In this document: positions 34,412-45,867 of the stretch, in pieces
Position numbering within the stretch: the first letter of the stretch is position 1
Layout: every line of letters begins with the position of its first letter
From: Symbiodinium natans
Lineage: Eukaryota > Sar > Dinophyceae > Suessiales > Symbiodiniaceae
Reading direction: 5' to 3'
DNA: 64,000 bases
Assembly (NCBI GenBank): GCA_905221605.1
Contig: CAJNDS010002629.1
Span: forward strand, 273,788-337,787
The notes under the pieces: model-generated
What the model saw: only the letters and a program-made list of their open reading frames with translations
Told to the model about the DNA's origin: nothing
Databases searched by the model: none
Translations under genes and position numbers: made by a program

Positions 34412-35487
34412 ACCGCACTTGCCAGCTTGAAGCACACCCCTCATTTAGACAGCAGCCACCACCCAAAAGCATAGACCCACTTCAGCTTAAGACCACTTTA
34501 CCTGGGCCAGTCCTGTGTCTCCCAAACTTCAGCCTCAGCCTGCACGCTATACCTGCCCCCTCGTCCACGTGACTTCCACCGCAATGGCAGATTTGCAACT
34601 CGCCTCCAACATCTCACAGCTCAGAGGGGATACTTATAAGGCCCACAGATGCTTCACAACATGTCACAGGTGTTTGTCCCTTGTGGGGATTTCGACGATT
34701 CTTGTACTCATTTCGGCAAGCTCATTCTTGTAAGGCTTAGCAGCCTAAGCCTGTGCTGCACCTGCCTTCTTTGCCGACATCTTGAGGCAAACGCCTGCCG
34801 TGTATTCGGCTCTGGGTGAGCACCTTGCTGAATTTCACCCTCTTTTAGCTTGTACAGGGCTCCGGGGTTGCAAGGTGTGTTGCTTGCGGGTTTCCGGAAG
34901 CTCCACTCTTCCTGATAGGATCCGTTGCAAGTGTGCAGGAGGGATTTGGTTCACTGACAGGTGCTGCCATGAGCAGCCTTCAGTCTAAGCCTAGGATGAC
35001 GGTGTGAACGGCGGACTCCCGAAAGCAAACATCTCCAGAACCTGCGCCACTTCACAGGCCCAAGAATGCCCAACACCATTTAGGCTTCGCAGTTATTGAT
35101 TGTGTTTCCTGATCCCGACGGCAAAGGGTGACTTGTCGAGTTGCCCGGAACTTCCACAGAACGAGGCGCCCTCCGCTGTTGGGCTGGGGCATGGAGCGTG
35201 CTGGTGCCGAAAGCCAGTCAGCCGCAGTGGGCCACCCGAAGCCCCAGACCTATAATTACACTGTTACTTCTGAGGGTTGTTGGGCTTGGCCGGGTTTGTG
35301 CAGTTGAGGGCGTGACCTTATTTCTTAAGATACTTCAGCTGTGCATCACGCTGACCTGGCACGTCCGAGGCGTGAGAGAGCAATTTTGACAAGGCCATAA
35401 TGATTTGCGGGACCGAAGCTCATTGATCTTCCGCAGTTTCTTGAGGCTAGTTGATACGCGGGGTTTTGGTGGGGACTGCAGGTTGAG
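34412..35487. other. no firm exon
   Basis: An ATG at 34584 in GCAATGGC context opens MADLQLASNISQLRGDTYKA, which could start the next + gene, but codon bias is absent. A hydrophobic + frame at about 35255-35389 (LLLLRVVGLGRVCAVEGVTL) is unsupported by splice sites. Confidence 0.35.
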
Positions 35488-35547
35488 ACTCGGAAGCCCC
35501 CGAACTGAACGAAGTATGTGATCCCCGGTGCCAGGAATGTAGTCCGG
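35488..35547 (+). CDS. short exon with Cys cluster
   Basis: The frame reads SEAPELNEVCDPRCQECSPG and ends at a strong donor CCGG/GTAAGC. The acceptor GCAGGTTGAG is weak. CDPRCQEC is a compact Cys cluster (C-x3-C-x2-C). Sixty bases only; isolated, and the antisense is also open. Confidence 0.3.
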
Positions 35548-36001
35548 GTAAGCCCCCCGTCACCACTACAGTACCCGACCCTTTGTACACTATGCAACAG
35601 CTCCGCAAAACGATTCACGCTACACAAATTCGCCTGGGTGACACCTGACCATGTAACTAGCCCTGGCCATGCGCTCACGGCTCACTCCACTGAGGAGAGG
35701 TGTCCCACAGCATGTACCTTCTGCTACATTCCGAGATGGTGGCATCTTTGAGGGACCCTTTGGTCGCAAGCACCACCTTTTGAGCGAAGTAGCATAGAGG
35801 CTTTTATGAGTGAGACGAAGAGTAAATCTGCCCACTGTTTAGTACTTGGCTCTCGCGGAAGCGGAAGAGAGCATGTCAGGGGCACCCACGGTAGAAGGTA
35901 TGTCACAAACATTGTTTATTGAGACTGATGCCCGTCAAGACAGCACAGTGCTGCGTTAAGTCCAACACATCGGGGAGAAATCGCAATAGGCTTGTTTGCA
36001 G

Positions 36002-36140
36002 GTCTTGCCGGTTTCTACAAAGAGCGGCCATCATGTACTCACAGTCTCCATCTTTGGCACGCTCTGCTTGTTGGGCTGACAACCCTCGAAGCCCAGCCTC
36101 TGTTGACGCATCGCAGGAGCAGGGAAGTGAACAAGCAGAG
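36002..36140 (+). CDS. exon of Ser-rich unknown protein
   Basis: A strong acceptor (GGCTTGTTTGCAG) ends at 36001. The phase-2 frame reads SCRFLQRAAIMYSQSPSLAR then DASQEQGSEQAE and ends at GAG/GTGGGA. A second frame from the same acceptor (LAGFYKERPSCTHSLHLWHA, ending at GAA/GTGAAC) is also open. Coding is likely because both splice signals are good; which frame is used is unclear. Confidence 0.38.
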
Positions 36141-37535
36141 GTGGGATACTCAAGTTGGCTGAAATTGAAACGACTGAAACCCTCCCAATGTCTTCAGAAG
36201 GTTTCGCGAGCAGAGCTCGGGGTCTCCAGGGCTTCAGGGTTATTGATGGACTCAGACACGTGCCACCACAAAATCAACAAAGCACTTGTTTTCGAGAGTC
36301 AACTCGATTAAGGCCTTTGTTGAGCTCTGCTCCCGGGCAGCCCCGGATCGCAATTCTAAGAGGTCATGCTTGCGTAGACTCAAAAGTCAAAAGCGCGGGA
36401 TGCGAGCACCCCCCCCCCTAGCTTGGTGCCGACTCCGAGCTGACACGTTTGAGACCCTGCCAAACTGATGGGCCATGCCTGAGATCAACAGCCTTTGAGC
36501 ATTGTGCTGAAAGGCCAAGCTGCGATCGACGGGATTCGCCACAGGCCTCAGGCACACGTCTCTAATTAGGTGCATCCGAACTTGCACAAAAGCAGCCCCA
36601 CTGCCCAGAAGCCTGCACTAGTGACTGCACATGTCGATGTATGCCGAACCATCGTGGGGGGTTTGGCCATTGCCCCCCAGCCTACAGCTGCTTCTTGTAT
36701 TCGGTTTGCAACGCCAGTCTTCCGTTGATAGGCTGGGCGTATACGTGGTTGTCTAACCAGCTATGTTTGAAGCCTTAGTCGTGCCCTGAGCGACATCCTC
36801 CGCTCACACCAGTCAAGTGCGGCAACAGGCAGACCTTGAGAATCGAAAGCACTGTGCAAAAATTGTGGAGGGGTGCAGCGCCATGCTAAATCAGGAGCTG
36901 GTTCTAGAAGTTATTGACGCAGAGGCAGTTTCCTCCCATTCGAAGAAGTGAAAGGCTCATCACCCGGCTTACTGCATCCAAGATTCCGATCACGACAGTC
37001 GCGTGGATGCATTTGGGCATCGGTGATACGGGTGGGGTGGGGGTCCTCTTCCCGTATGCATGAACTCATGTTGGGTTTTTCAGGGGCCGTTTCATACAGC
37101 TTGCCGAATTGGGGGGCACCCTGGCTAGGGCCTTGCATGCTGGACTTCAAAGTACTGTACCTGTATTGGAACCAGAGAGGCTGCTTTTTTGCATGTACAA
37201 GGACAGGTGATGCATTTACACGATGTGACCTTCCTTAGAATTCTAATTACAGAACACTCAGTCATGAAGCAGCCTCGATAGCTGGGGCTAACCTACTAAC
37301 GCTCAAATCACTTCGCATGCCCGAACCTGAGAACAAAATACCCTTCCAATTGAAATGCGCAATCGGTTGAAGAGAATTACAGATCGGCGAAACTATCACC
37401 CGGCTTCTCATTCTCCAAATACTGCCGCGAGCGATTGGCTATTCATCAAACCTGAGGGCCTGAGGGTGTGTGTCGGGACGACACAGGCTTTACAGGCTAA
37501 CAGTGGGAGGGATGGATGAGTTGTAAGCTTCGGGC
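36141..37535. other. no supported exon
   Basis: Open frames at 36155-36421 and 36948-37238 (+) and 36911-37150 (-) have no convincing bias or splice support. A 9-base C run lies near 36410. Nothing else recognised. Confidence 0.4.
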
Positions 37536-37942
37536 TTAGGGTTGACCTTCAAGTAGAACAAAGTTGTCGTGACCAAACCAGCTGCCATTTGCTTTGGATG
37601 CCCCTGGGGCAGTTAAACTTAAGAAGGCAAAGATCCAGAGCAGGCCCCGAACCCGGAACTCTGCAACTTTTTGCAGATCAACTGCTAGGAGCGTATGGTC
37701 ATGAAGTTCGTGTGCAAAGAGCTGCAACTTGGCCACATGGTCTGCCCCTCGAACCCGAGCCTCGGTTTCTTGTCGGCTCCTGGTTGTTCTAATCTTTCTA
37801 ATCTTGAGAGCACTGCGCTCGCTTTTTCTGAAGCATTGCAGCATTGCCCCGTCATCCATTCCTTCTTCCTGCGTAGCCGGATAGCAAACAAAAGCCCCCT
37901 TAGCCTCAATTCCTGAATTCTGTGGGGCTGCACCTGACGGGA
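37536..37942 (-). CDS. terminal exon, 135 codons, unknown protein (minus strand)
   Basis: On the minus strand a pyrimidine-rich acceptor (CTTGTCCCTCCTCGCAG) ends at 37943. The phase-1 frame then stays open to TAA at 37536-37538. It reads GAFVCYPATQEEGMDDGAML, LQCFRKSERSALKIRKIRTT, then VAKLQLFAHELHDHTLLAVD and ends GSWFGHDNFVLLEGQP. G/C at third positions is only about 50 percent, so support comes from length, acceptor quality and composition. A charged middle and a hydrophobic segment (LLWIFAFLSLTA) near the end are visible. No family assigned; internal GT sites could shorten it. Confidence 0.45.
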
Positions 37943-38859
37943 CTGCGAGGAGGGACAAGAATCTCCCCCGATCCTCCAAGACTGGAAGCTGTGGACGTTT
38001 TGGGGCTTCGGTTTGGAGATTGGAGATTGTCGTATCGGCCGTTGGTGTTTCACTTTGTTTGGGACAGCATCCATGGAGTCCAGGTTTTCACTGATCAGGC
38101 TTCCGGCAGTGGAGTGCTCGATCCACCAGCCTGAGGCATCCGGGTGTTTTTGACACACGAGAATCCTGGTTCACCCCATGCCCGGCCCGAAGCAACCCTG
38201 AATGATGCCAAAATATTCATATATGTTGCCCGTTGTGTGCAGTGGGCCGAGGTGGACATATCTTTTCAACAAGCCCGCCAGCCGCCTGCAGGTGGACAAA
38301 CAAGGCCGCAGCCAGGCTTCAGACGAGACAACATTTAAGGTTCGGGGGCCGTTAGCTGGCCGTCAGACACAAACGATTCCGCCACGCTGCAACTGTTTTT
38401 TTTCGTATCCGGTCTAAGAGACCCGAGGCGTTGTCAGAACCTTCTTGCATATCGCCTCGAAGGCAGCCAACTACAAGACCTGCTCCTGAAGATTAAGTCT
38501 TGACACTCTTGACATTTCATTCCGGAAACCTGAGGCTACCTTATCCAGGACCACGCGTTTCGATGGCTTCAGAGTTTCCCCGTCCTGTCGGCTGATGCGC
38601 CGCGCTCTGTCAATTCGACTGCAAGCCAGGCGTGGAACTCTAGAAATTGCTTTTCTTTTCTGGGTATTGGAGTGGCTTCAGATGGTAGGGTTTTCCCTGA
38701 GACTGTGTCGATTTGAGTTATAGGACACGCACGGCTAGTCCATCCGAAGATTCGCAGGGAGGTTTTTGACGTTTTCAGGTTCGCTGGTCATGAGACGTGA
38801 TGCGCATCCATTCAACCCCGCTGATCAGCCACATGAATCACATGAAGCACCCCTCACAG
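37943..38859. other. no supported exon
   Basis: Mostly GCTTCAGG-type presumed intron sequence. An 8-base T run lies at 38397-38404. No gene recognised. Confidence 0.4.
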
Positions 38860-39129
38860 GAAGCCAGTGTCCTGTCGGAGCTCCAAGAGCTCACAGCCTT
38901 GCACCTGGCCCTGCCTTGTGGCGTACTACAAGGAGCCCGGGATCCTAAGCTCGTGTTTGTACAAAATTCGAGTGTTGTTGCTCGGCCAGGGGGTCCAAAG
39001 GCTGCGCACTTGTCAACTCATGGGAAATGCAGAGGAGCCCTCTTCGGTCTTGGCCTGGAGCGTCGTGTCGCCGCGGACGCCACCCTTCCCTCGGTGACCT
39101 TCACCGTGGCGCAGGCGCAGATTCAGTGA
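38860..39129 (+). CDS. terminal exon, 89 codons, unknown protein
   Basis: The acceptor CCCCTCACAG ends at 38859 and the frame runs open to TGA at 39127-39129. It reads EASVLSELQELTALHLALPC at the start and ALFGLGLERRVAADATLPSV, TFTVAQAQIQ at the end. Both ends have very strong third-position G/C (15 of 21 and about 26 of 32 codons); the middle is weaker and includes a possible in-frame intron from GTACTA at 38923 to CAG at 39030-39032. So either one exon or two exons in the same phase. No domain recognised. Confidence 0.5.
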   Translation, partial: EASVLSELQELTALHLALPCGVLQGARDPKLVFVQNSSVVARPGGPKAAHLSTHGKCRGALFGLGLERRVAADATLPSVTFTVAQAQIQ

Positions 39130-40605
39130 TTGCTGTATGCTCATTTGGCATTACTAGCGATCAGGGGTTCTTGATGTTCTTGAGTCCGGAGGCTTCTGTG
39201 TAAGGGTTCAGGGCCGAGAGAATCGGATCTCTGACCCCGAACCGATGGTCAAGCGTACCAATGTAAGTATCGCAAATGGCTTAAAAATCTGAGACGCCAA
39301 TGAGCCACCCCAACAAAAAGGCCACACCCTCCATGGCTTCTGGTGCCGATGCCGGTGCTGCGGCTCCCAGTGAGGCGTCTCTCAACCTCTAGGCCTTAGA
39401 TGCCTAAACTTTGTGGGCGTTTAGGAAAAGGGCTTATGTTCATTCAGGGTTCAAGGACTCGCAAACTGCACGAAAAGGTATACTATGAGCAAGGAAGTAG
39501 ACACGAGGCCGGCTTCCGGCCAACATTCAATGCTCGCTGCTCGAATAGGAGGTTCAAGCTGGTTCTTAGCAGCCCTCATCTCACGCTGGCGCACCTTGCT
39601 GTGCAATGTCATCACCATGTCTTGGAGCGCAAGTGGAAGAGACAAAAGACGAAGTGAACGTTGCACTTTGAGGGCGGAGTCGGCTTAGTTGTGTGCTTTG
39701 TGTGTTCTTCGGTTTCTACAGGGCTCACAGCAGCTTCCGGAAGCCCATTGCAAAGGAATCGGATCATAGACTTCGAATTCACCCTTCATTGCAGGCAGCA
39801 GAGAGTGTGTAACTACAGAAGCGCCTGCGACAGTACTTCAGGTCGACGGTTAACCAGTTTAATCTCGGTTTATTATCAAGACATGTAAACATATATACAT
39901 GATTTCTTAAGGCATATATACAATTAATATACATGTAGACATACACGCATACGCATGTTTGTTCATGTCGGTCGCTGTGGCATTTCATGTTTATTGCCCT
40001 TGTTCTGCTGCAGACATGACATGTTGAGGATGCTAGGGCTTTTGTTTCTAGTACAAGAGCCTGTCTTGGGAAGCGGTGGGGGGGTTCGGCTTCTCATAAG
40101 GATGCTAGGGTTTCGTGAAACACTTGGGAGGCACCGTCTCAGGGTCTGCAAGTCAAGGGCATTGAAAGGGAGTTTAAGATGTGATGCCTGTCGGCATTAG
40201 AGTGAAGCTGGAAAGCCACAAAGGCCTTTGCCACCTGAACACAATGGCCTGACCTCTCTGATTTCATATTCTTTCCTCTGACCACATCCCCAATCCTGTT
40301 GTGGAGGGGTGCGCGACATGAAGGGAAGGGATGCCAACAGCATCCCTGGCATGCACGAAGCCCGAGATCTCCTCACAAACCTCACGTTAAGCCCGAAACA
40401 GCTGGACAGAAAAGTAAGATCGAGAGAGAGCCCAATGAAAGAAAATCATGCAGAGACCAGAGAGGGGGAGACTCTGATGGAGAGAGGACAGAGACAGAGA
40501 GACGGAGTGGGCCCGAACCCATCAACGCCCGAACCATTATCCCTGGGCTGTTGATGATTCTTGACATGACCTGCTGTAGAACTTGCCTATAGAGCCAGAT
40601 ATGGC
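39130..40605. other. noncoding spacer with AT-rich patch
   Basis: The patch 39882-39960 is rich in ATATACAT and TATATA words. 40415-40505 is rich in GAGAGA words. Open frames at 39400-39657 and 40299-40592 have no consistent codon bias. Nothing else recognised. Confidence 0.4.
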
Positions 40606-41211
40606 CTAGGCACGACGAGGAGTTGGCCAGCAAGGCGGAGGCGGACCTGGCAGCCCCAGCCCCGGATGACTTGCACTGCAATGTATGGCAGCAGCCTCAG
40701 TTCGATCTGCTAACGTTAGCACAGGAGCTTGCAAAGAAGCGACTCGTAACTTCGGCTTGAGGATAGAAACGTTGAACAAGCCTTGTTGCTGGAAAATCTC
40801 TTTTCTACCCAGTTTCCTACATAGTGCATCAGGAATGCTTCTCTCTGTTAGCACCTCGCCCCCGCACCCTTTCTCTCCACTGGTGCACTGTTGAAGGAGC
40901 ACGTGCAGTCGGCCACGACAGCGTCGCAGCTCGAAGAGGCAACAGCAGCAGCCCGGATACGTTATAAAGGTGTCATCGCTGAAGAAGGGGGTTCCCTCGT
41001 GAACGGGAATGCGGTACGTCCACGCCAGCAAGGTTGCCTCCGAGAGCGAAGCAACAAGACACGGTGAACGAGTTTGTGCGACAGTGATGACAACCCAGAT
41101 TTCACCCCACCCCCGTTGGGTGTTGTACGAAGGAAGTGCTTGCCGATGCCTTTCCTTGCTTATAAAAATTAGAACGGGGAAGAAAATTAAGTGAAACCAA
41201 GCCCGCCACAT
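40606..41211 (-). CDS. 201-codon ORF, longest non-repeat ORF (minus strand)
   Basis: The minus-strand frame from ATG at 41211 to TAG at 40606 reads MWRAWFHLIFFPVLIFISKE, TLLAWTYRIPVHEGTPFFSD, DTFITYPGCCCCLFELRRCR and later LGRKEIFQQQGLFNVSILKP. Third positions favour G/C, most clearly in the middle. The hydrophobic N terminus looks like a signal anchor, but the same bases form a textbook pyrimidine tract ending in ATAAG, so the coding exon may really start at about 41159 (KERHRQALPSYNT). The four consecutive Cys and a proline-rich end (LPGPPPPCWPTPRRA) are notable. No family recognised. Confidence 0.5.
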   Translation of the reverse strand: MWRAWFHLIFFPVLIFISKERHRQALPSYNTQRGWGEIWVVITVAQTRSPCLVASLSEATLLAWTYRIPVHEGTPFFSDDTFITYPGCCCCLFELRRCRGRLHVLLQQCTSGEKGCGGEVLTERSIPDALCRKLGRKEIFQQQGLFNVSILKPKLRVASLQAPVLTLADRTEAAAIHCSASHPGLGLPGPPPPCWPTPRRA

Positions 41212-41430
41212 TTGCCGATACAAACACGAAAGCAGACATCATGAAGTCATTTTCTAGTGATTTGCTAGTTCCATTTGCGTTCACAATCTTGGACCCTCCA
41301 TCCACGAAAGCTGCCATCACACTCACCCTGACCACAGGTATCCATTGCTCGAGAATGAAGTGCGCTGCCACAAATCCTGAGTTCCCTGAATGTGATGGAA
41401 CCATCTGCAACCCATACCCCCCCGGTCCAG

Positions 41431-41637
41431 GCCCTGGATGCTGCTTTGCAGGCACACGCGCCCCGCAAGTCGCTGGACCGTGCGTGGCAGAAGAAGGCCG
41501 GGCTCGGGTTATTTTTTTGTAGCTTACAGAAAACATTGAAGCTGCTAGAACATGCATTGGCTTCATCTCATGGACGAGCGCGGAGGCAGGTCCTGGTTCT
41601 CCAAGTTGCCTCGTCCTCACATTTAGTCGTGCTTTAA
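41431..41637 (+). CDS. exon(s) of helical protein with stop
   Basis: A C-rich acceptor (CCCCCCCGGTCCAG) ends at 41430. The frame reads ALDAALQAHAPRKSLDRAWQ then KKAG with about 80 percent G/C at third positions. It continues in frame through GTTATTTTTTTGTAG, which looks like the end of an intron, to LQKTLKLLEHALASSHGRAR and a TAA at 41635-41637. So one exon 41431-41637, or two exons with a donor such as GACC/GTGCGT. A 172-codon minus frame (41102-41620) overlaps and is thought to be a shadow. The peptide is helical with no named family. Confidence 0.45.
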   Translation, partial: ALDAALQAHAPRKSLDRAWQKKAGLGLFFCSLQKTLKLLEHALASSHGRARRQVLVLQVASSSHLVVL

Positions 41638-42726
41638 GTGCAAGGACTCCACCACCTACACCCGTTTTTTAACCTGAAAGTCATTCAACGTTTCCCCAAA
41701 CCCTCAGCTCAGCACAACCACATCTGGCTTCCTTCTGTTTACGCACGTCATGAGGAAATCAGAGGCTCGGGTTTCAATCGTTTCCAGTGTGTTGGTTCAG
41801 CGCACGTCAGGTTAAGTATGGTTAAGTTGCATAGACTTGCAAGACACCGAATTTGTGGTGATGTGGCAGCATTTGGGGCCTGCCACTCTCCATCCCGTGA
41901 CTTTTGCGACATGAGTTTTTTAGCTGGGGGGCGCCGGCTGAGGATGGCAATGATGCTGTTTCTGAGGGTGGGGCCATGCACGTCACGGCACACCTTGGTC
42001 GTTTCGCCAACTTTGGCTGAAAGATGGATTCGACCAGTCACAGAAAAGATGTCATGAGCTTGTTACTTATCTTGGTTTGTGCAGGCCGTATAGGTGCCTA
42101 CGCCGATGATTGTTTGTCTGATCGATCTCACTCCTAGCCTTAGGCCAAGCCAGCAAGCCACAACAGCACCAGCACAAGCTTGGAGTCTCAGCCGCTGCTA
42201 TGAGACGTTGGCAACTGGCGCAAAGTGCGGCTGCTCGCTCGCGGGCTCCTCATGCTCTCGTCAGTCGCAGGTGGCAGGCCTCCATGGGCTTGGGTTAGCG
42301 CCTAGCGCCCTGTCAATTTTGGGAGGTTGCTTGCCAGACTGGATTTGTTGGGTTCTATTTGCGCTCCCTGACCAGGCTGCTCCGCGCCCAACATCCTTCG
42401 CCGCGCAGTTGCTGCCCTGGTGAGGAGAGGAAGAGGAGGAAGAAGAAGAATTCAGAGAGAGAGAGAGAGAGAAACGTGGCTGGTGTCTCCTTTCGGGGAG
42501 ACATCTTCGCTGGGAAAAAGAAGAAGAAGACGAAGAAGAAGAGAGAGAGAGAGAGAGATGCCCCGCAAGACCTCGGACTCTCGTGCCTTTGGGGGCGGCT
42601 CCCTGGGGGGGCGGCCTTGCATGTGGAGAGAGAGAACTCGTATGACTTCCACAGACGCGGCATTCCTTCTTTACTCTTGTCCTCAAGCTGATCCTGCCAG
42701 GCACGAACACACCATTCCTGTTTCAG
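41638..42726. other. noncoding; GA-rich microsatellite cluster
   Basis: 42,429-42,560 contains two GAGAGA tracts separated by GAA/AAG runs. A 110-codon + frame and a 149-codon - frame across it are low-complexity artefacts. Elsewhere open frames at 41638-42057 lack bias. Confidence 0.5.
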
Positions 42727-42899
42727 GGCTTGTTACGCTCAGCAAGTTCTTGGGGGAACATCAGTCACCCCATGCAAGGTTCGGGAGTGGCGAGGAGGAC
42801 ACAATTTCTGCAGACCGGCGCTACCTGACGAGCGGAGGAGGCTGGGGCTTCTGGAGACGGTTCTATCTTGTGTTGACATTTGGGGGCCCTACTCAGTAG
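42727..42899 (+). CDS. terminal exon, 57 codons, unknown protein
   Basis: A strong acceptor (ATTCCTGTTTCAG) ends at 42726. The phase-1 frame reads LVTLSKFLGEHQSPHARFGS, GEEDTISADRRYLTSGGGWG and FWRRFYLVLTFGGPTQ, then TAG. Third positions favour G/C in the first 40 codons. A shorter exon ending at CAAG/GTTCGG in another frame is possible. No domain recognised. Confidence 0.42.
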
Positions 42900-43136
42900 A
42901 ATATGAGGAGCCCACAATAGCATACAGCAGGCCAACTAAGACCCGTGCCTCGTTTTATCGCTTTTGCATAGGGTCGTCCCAAGCCAGTTTTTCCAGTTTG
43001 GGGCCCGTAGGGCAAAAGCACGGTGGGTTTATAACTCGAAAGGACGGGGTCGCCTCAGAAGCTTTGGCAGAAGCTCTGTACATTATGTGAGTGCTTAGCC
43101 TCATTTCTCTGCCTCTAGCTCATCTCGTCTTCCAAG

Positions 43137-43360
43137 TTCGAAATGCAGCCTTGCTGCGAGAGTCAGCCTCTAGAGCCTCCGCATGGTTAATGTACGGTGT
43201 GTTTAAGCAAGTGATCAACGCGAGGCCGGAGGGTGGTCCTGCACGACTATCGAGATCTGAAATTTCTGAAGCGGGTGTCCGCTATCGGGGTGTGCCTTGG
43301 TCTACAGCGTTCGGCATTGAGATGCGGGGGCTTAGTCCAGCTAATCCCTCTCCCCGTTAA
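43137..43360 (+). CDS. candidate terminal exon, unknown protein
   Basis: After the pyrimidine-rich CTCGTCTTCCAAG a phase-1 frame reads RNAALLRESASRASAWLMYG, VFKQVINARPEGGPARLSRS and ends GIEMRGLSPANPSPR with TAA. Codon bias is weak (about 50 percent G/C at third positions). Plausible composition but limited support. Confidence 0.33.
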
Positions 43361-44838
43361 TATGTGAACCCCGAAAAGCAAAATGCACTTGCCTGTTTGA
43401 GGGGGGGTCGGGTGGGGAGAGCATCAGGATGTGATTAAGTGGATGGTGGAACGGTTGCCAGGGTTTCCCTAGCAGAGTCCCCTGCTTCTGGCTGCGCCCT
43501 TCCCGAAACATGGTTCAACAGTTAGCAACAAGTCAGACTTCGCGACCTCTCGGCATACTGGCCTTAGGTTCGGAGGTATAGGTCCTCAGCACAGTCCCAG
43601 GCACTTTTACTTTCACACTGATCGATGCCTGCCCACTTAGAGTACAATCAACGCTCCAAAGCCTACAAAATGGTTTCCATTCCGGTAGTCCAAATCCGAA
43701 GTTATGCCTGAACGGCCCATTGCTCCCAGTCTTGATCTGATATCCTACATCTGCGTAAGGTTCGGATCCCTGATGTCATCATCGAGCTTAGCATATGCTG
43801 TCAGTCTGGGCTGGAACGTCTTTCCGGCTGCAAGTTGCAGCTTCGGGGTCGGAAAAATTGAAGTTTTGGACTTGAAGATTCCAGGTTGAGACTCGTGGAT
43901 GCAGGATGTGACAAGCTCCGGATACGATCAAAACGGCCATGTAGTGTAGAACCCATCCCGGTGCCAGCCACACACCCCAAAAAACACAGCGAGTTCGCGA
44001 CCTGTTACGCTCGACTCGCCTAACTAGTGGTTACAAGAAACGGCTTGGACAACCCACTGAGGCCTGCAATGCTCTCCTATGCCCCAATCTGTAGACGGAG
44101 CTTGGGCCACAGGGGACTTGAAGGAATCTAGAGCGAGCGAGGCCCCGGAAAGATCCATCGGTATAACGTGAAGTTCATAGGGATCCTATCGCGCTGAGTT
44201 CCATAGAGCCCTGGGCTCTGGCTCCCCCAACCGCACGATACTCGCTGATTGAAGGCTGAACTGTGCGCCTTCCTGGTCTTTCAGACTGCGGGTGCAGCGC
44301 TGGCCCTGTACGCAACTTGTTCTCAGGTTTACCCGGTAGTTTGGGCTCAGTTTTGCTGTGGGATGTTGTGGGAGCTGGGTGTGTATCTTCCTTATGTGTG
44401 TTCTTCAACAAGCTTTATGTCGCTTATTTCAAAACCTGCGCTTCAGCACATAAGCAGGGTTGCTGGTAGCCCATGATGCAGTCCCTGGCTGGCCTATCGT
44501 TGTTGAATTTATGTCCAGCACTTTAAATACCTGGGATGTGGGAGGTCCGAGACTCCCGTGTGATCAGAAACCAGCTATGCCATGAACTTGGTCTGGACGA
44601 ACTTTTCAACAGCATCCGAAAGACTGGGCACCCTTCAACCAGCAGTCGGTCAATGCTGGATGAGTGACCCAACTCTGGGGCAGCCTCTGGGAGCACCTCT
44701 TGCACTCAGAAGAGTTTTGCGACACCAGCAGACAGCTTCAGCTCCAACACTATCCAAATCTCTTCCAGCACGAAATGGTTAGCAGTTTCTGAGATTCTGA
44801 GGAATGACATTCAACCTGAGGCTTATCTGAGGACCTAC
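43361..44838. other. no supported exon
   Basis: Open frames at 43704-43889 (+) and 44249-44476 (+) are hydrophobic and unsupported. No repeat or RNA gene recognised. Confidence 0.4.
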
Positions 44839-45089
44839 ATCGCTCGCGCTGTTCTGGACCCCAGGCGTGCGCAGCTGTTGATCACAGGCGCCAGCGGATT
44901 TCCTTCGTGCGCCCTTGACTGTGGCATACTGGCTTGTGCAAAGACATTTCGGCTTGAACCGCAATCTGGCAGGCTGCTCATTTTTTGGTGCGCCACGAGC
45001 TGAGGTGCCCTTTGGGTGGTTCGCCTTCCCGTTAGGATCAGAATCGTCAGGCTCGTAAGCCACATGCAGTGTAGCAATAGACAAAAGAC
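44839..45089 (-). CDS. internal exon, 83 codons, basic unknown protein (minus strand)
   Basis: On the minus strand the acceptor GTCTCACCCAACAG ends at 45090. The phase-1 frame reads LLSIATLHVAYEPDDSDPNG, KANHPKGTSARGAPKNEQPA, RLRFKPKCLCTSQYATVKGA and ends at GAT/GTAGGT. The hydrophilic, Lys/Arg/Gly/Pro-rich second half with a CLC pair suggests a nucleic-acid-binding or disordered protein. A longer overlapping frame (44835-45389, 184 codons) is open too but is Cys/Leu/Trp-rich and less plausible. The model rests on two good splice sites and composition. Confidence 0.5.
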
Positions 45090-45461
45090 CTGTTGGGTGA
45101 GACGGTGGGATCTGTTTCCGGTACAAGCAATCGGGGGATTGAATCCACGTTGCAAGACCGCTAGGCAGCGCCAGTCACCTCCCGGATGTTTAAGCTCGGC
45201 CCTGCGACCTCCCGGGGAGATCCAGTTTGCGTTCAACACCACCCAAGCACATTGGGGGAGTGACTGCATTTCCCAATGCCGAAGCCCTGTTTGAAAAGTT
45301 TCCGGACTCTTATGAAGGGGGAGGGAGTATGGTAAAGTTGGGGAGAAGGTGTTATGGACTATAGTGACTGGCAGCACTTCCACGTGCACTTTCTTGGGTA
45401 ACTCAACTCAGCTTTAAGTGGAGCAAGATGATGACTGCATGTGCACTTCTGTGTGTCACAG

Positions 45462-45545
45462 GACGAGGCGATCCACTTGTCGCAGCTGCGACCTGGCTAT
45501 TCCCTGGAGGGAGGCTACATAAAATTCCGTCCCTTGGGTTGCAAA
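45462..45545 (+). CDS. internal exon, 28 codons, well-bounded
   Basis: The acceptor CTTCTGTGTGTCACAG ends at 45461 and the donor TGCAAA/GTACTG starts at 45546. The phase-0 frame reads DEAIHLSQLRPGYSLEGGYI then KFRPLGCK; 19 of 28 codons end in G or C. Both other frames are less plausible. It is likely the first clear exon of a + gene continuing to about 46,128. Family unknown. Confidence 0.52.
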
Positions 45546-45867
45546 GTACTGATGAGCACTTGAGGTGCCAGATTTGCCAGCGTTCATGCCTTCTAGTCGG
45601 CAATGCCCACGTCCTCAGCGCGCACGCGCCGACGCCTTTGCGACATGTCTATCTATCTGCAGATACTTTCAGCAGGAGCGCCCAGGTCAGGGAGAAGTTG
45701 GTAAAAGTTCGGGTTGGCAAGCACCTTGCCTCCTAAAGCTCCAGGCCACCCAAACCTCCACATCGAATTCTTGTGAGCCAAGGACTCGAGGGCCCTGTTT
45801 GGGACGTATCTCGCTGGATCTGGCCCCCTTGCGGCACTAACGCGCATGCGACCTGCTGCGAAAAGAA

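Noticed and set aside
41160-41211. Signal peptide or membrane anchor of the 40.6-41.2 kb protein
   Set aside because: The hydrophobic residues are encoded by a pyrimidine tract that ends in ATAAG, which looks more like an intron 3' end than coding sequence.
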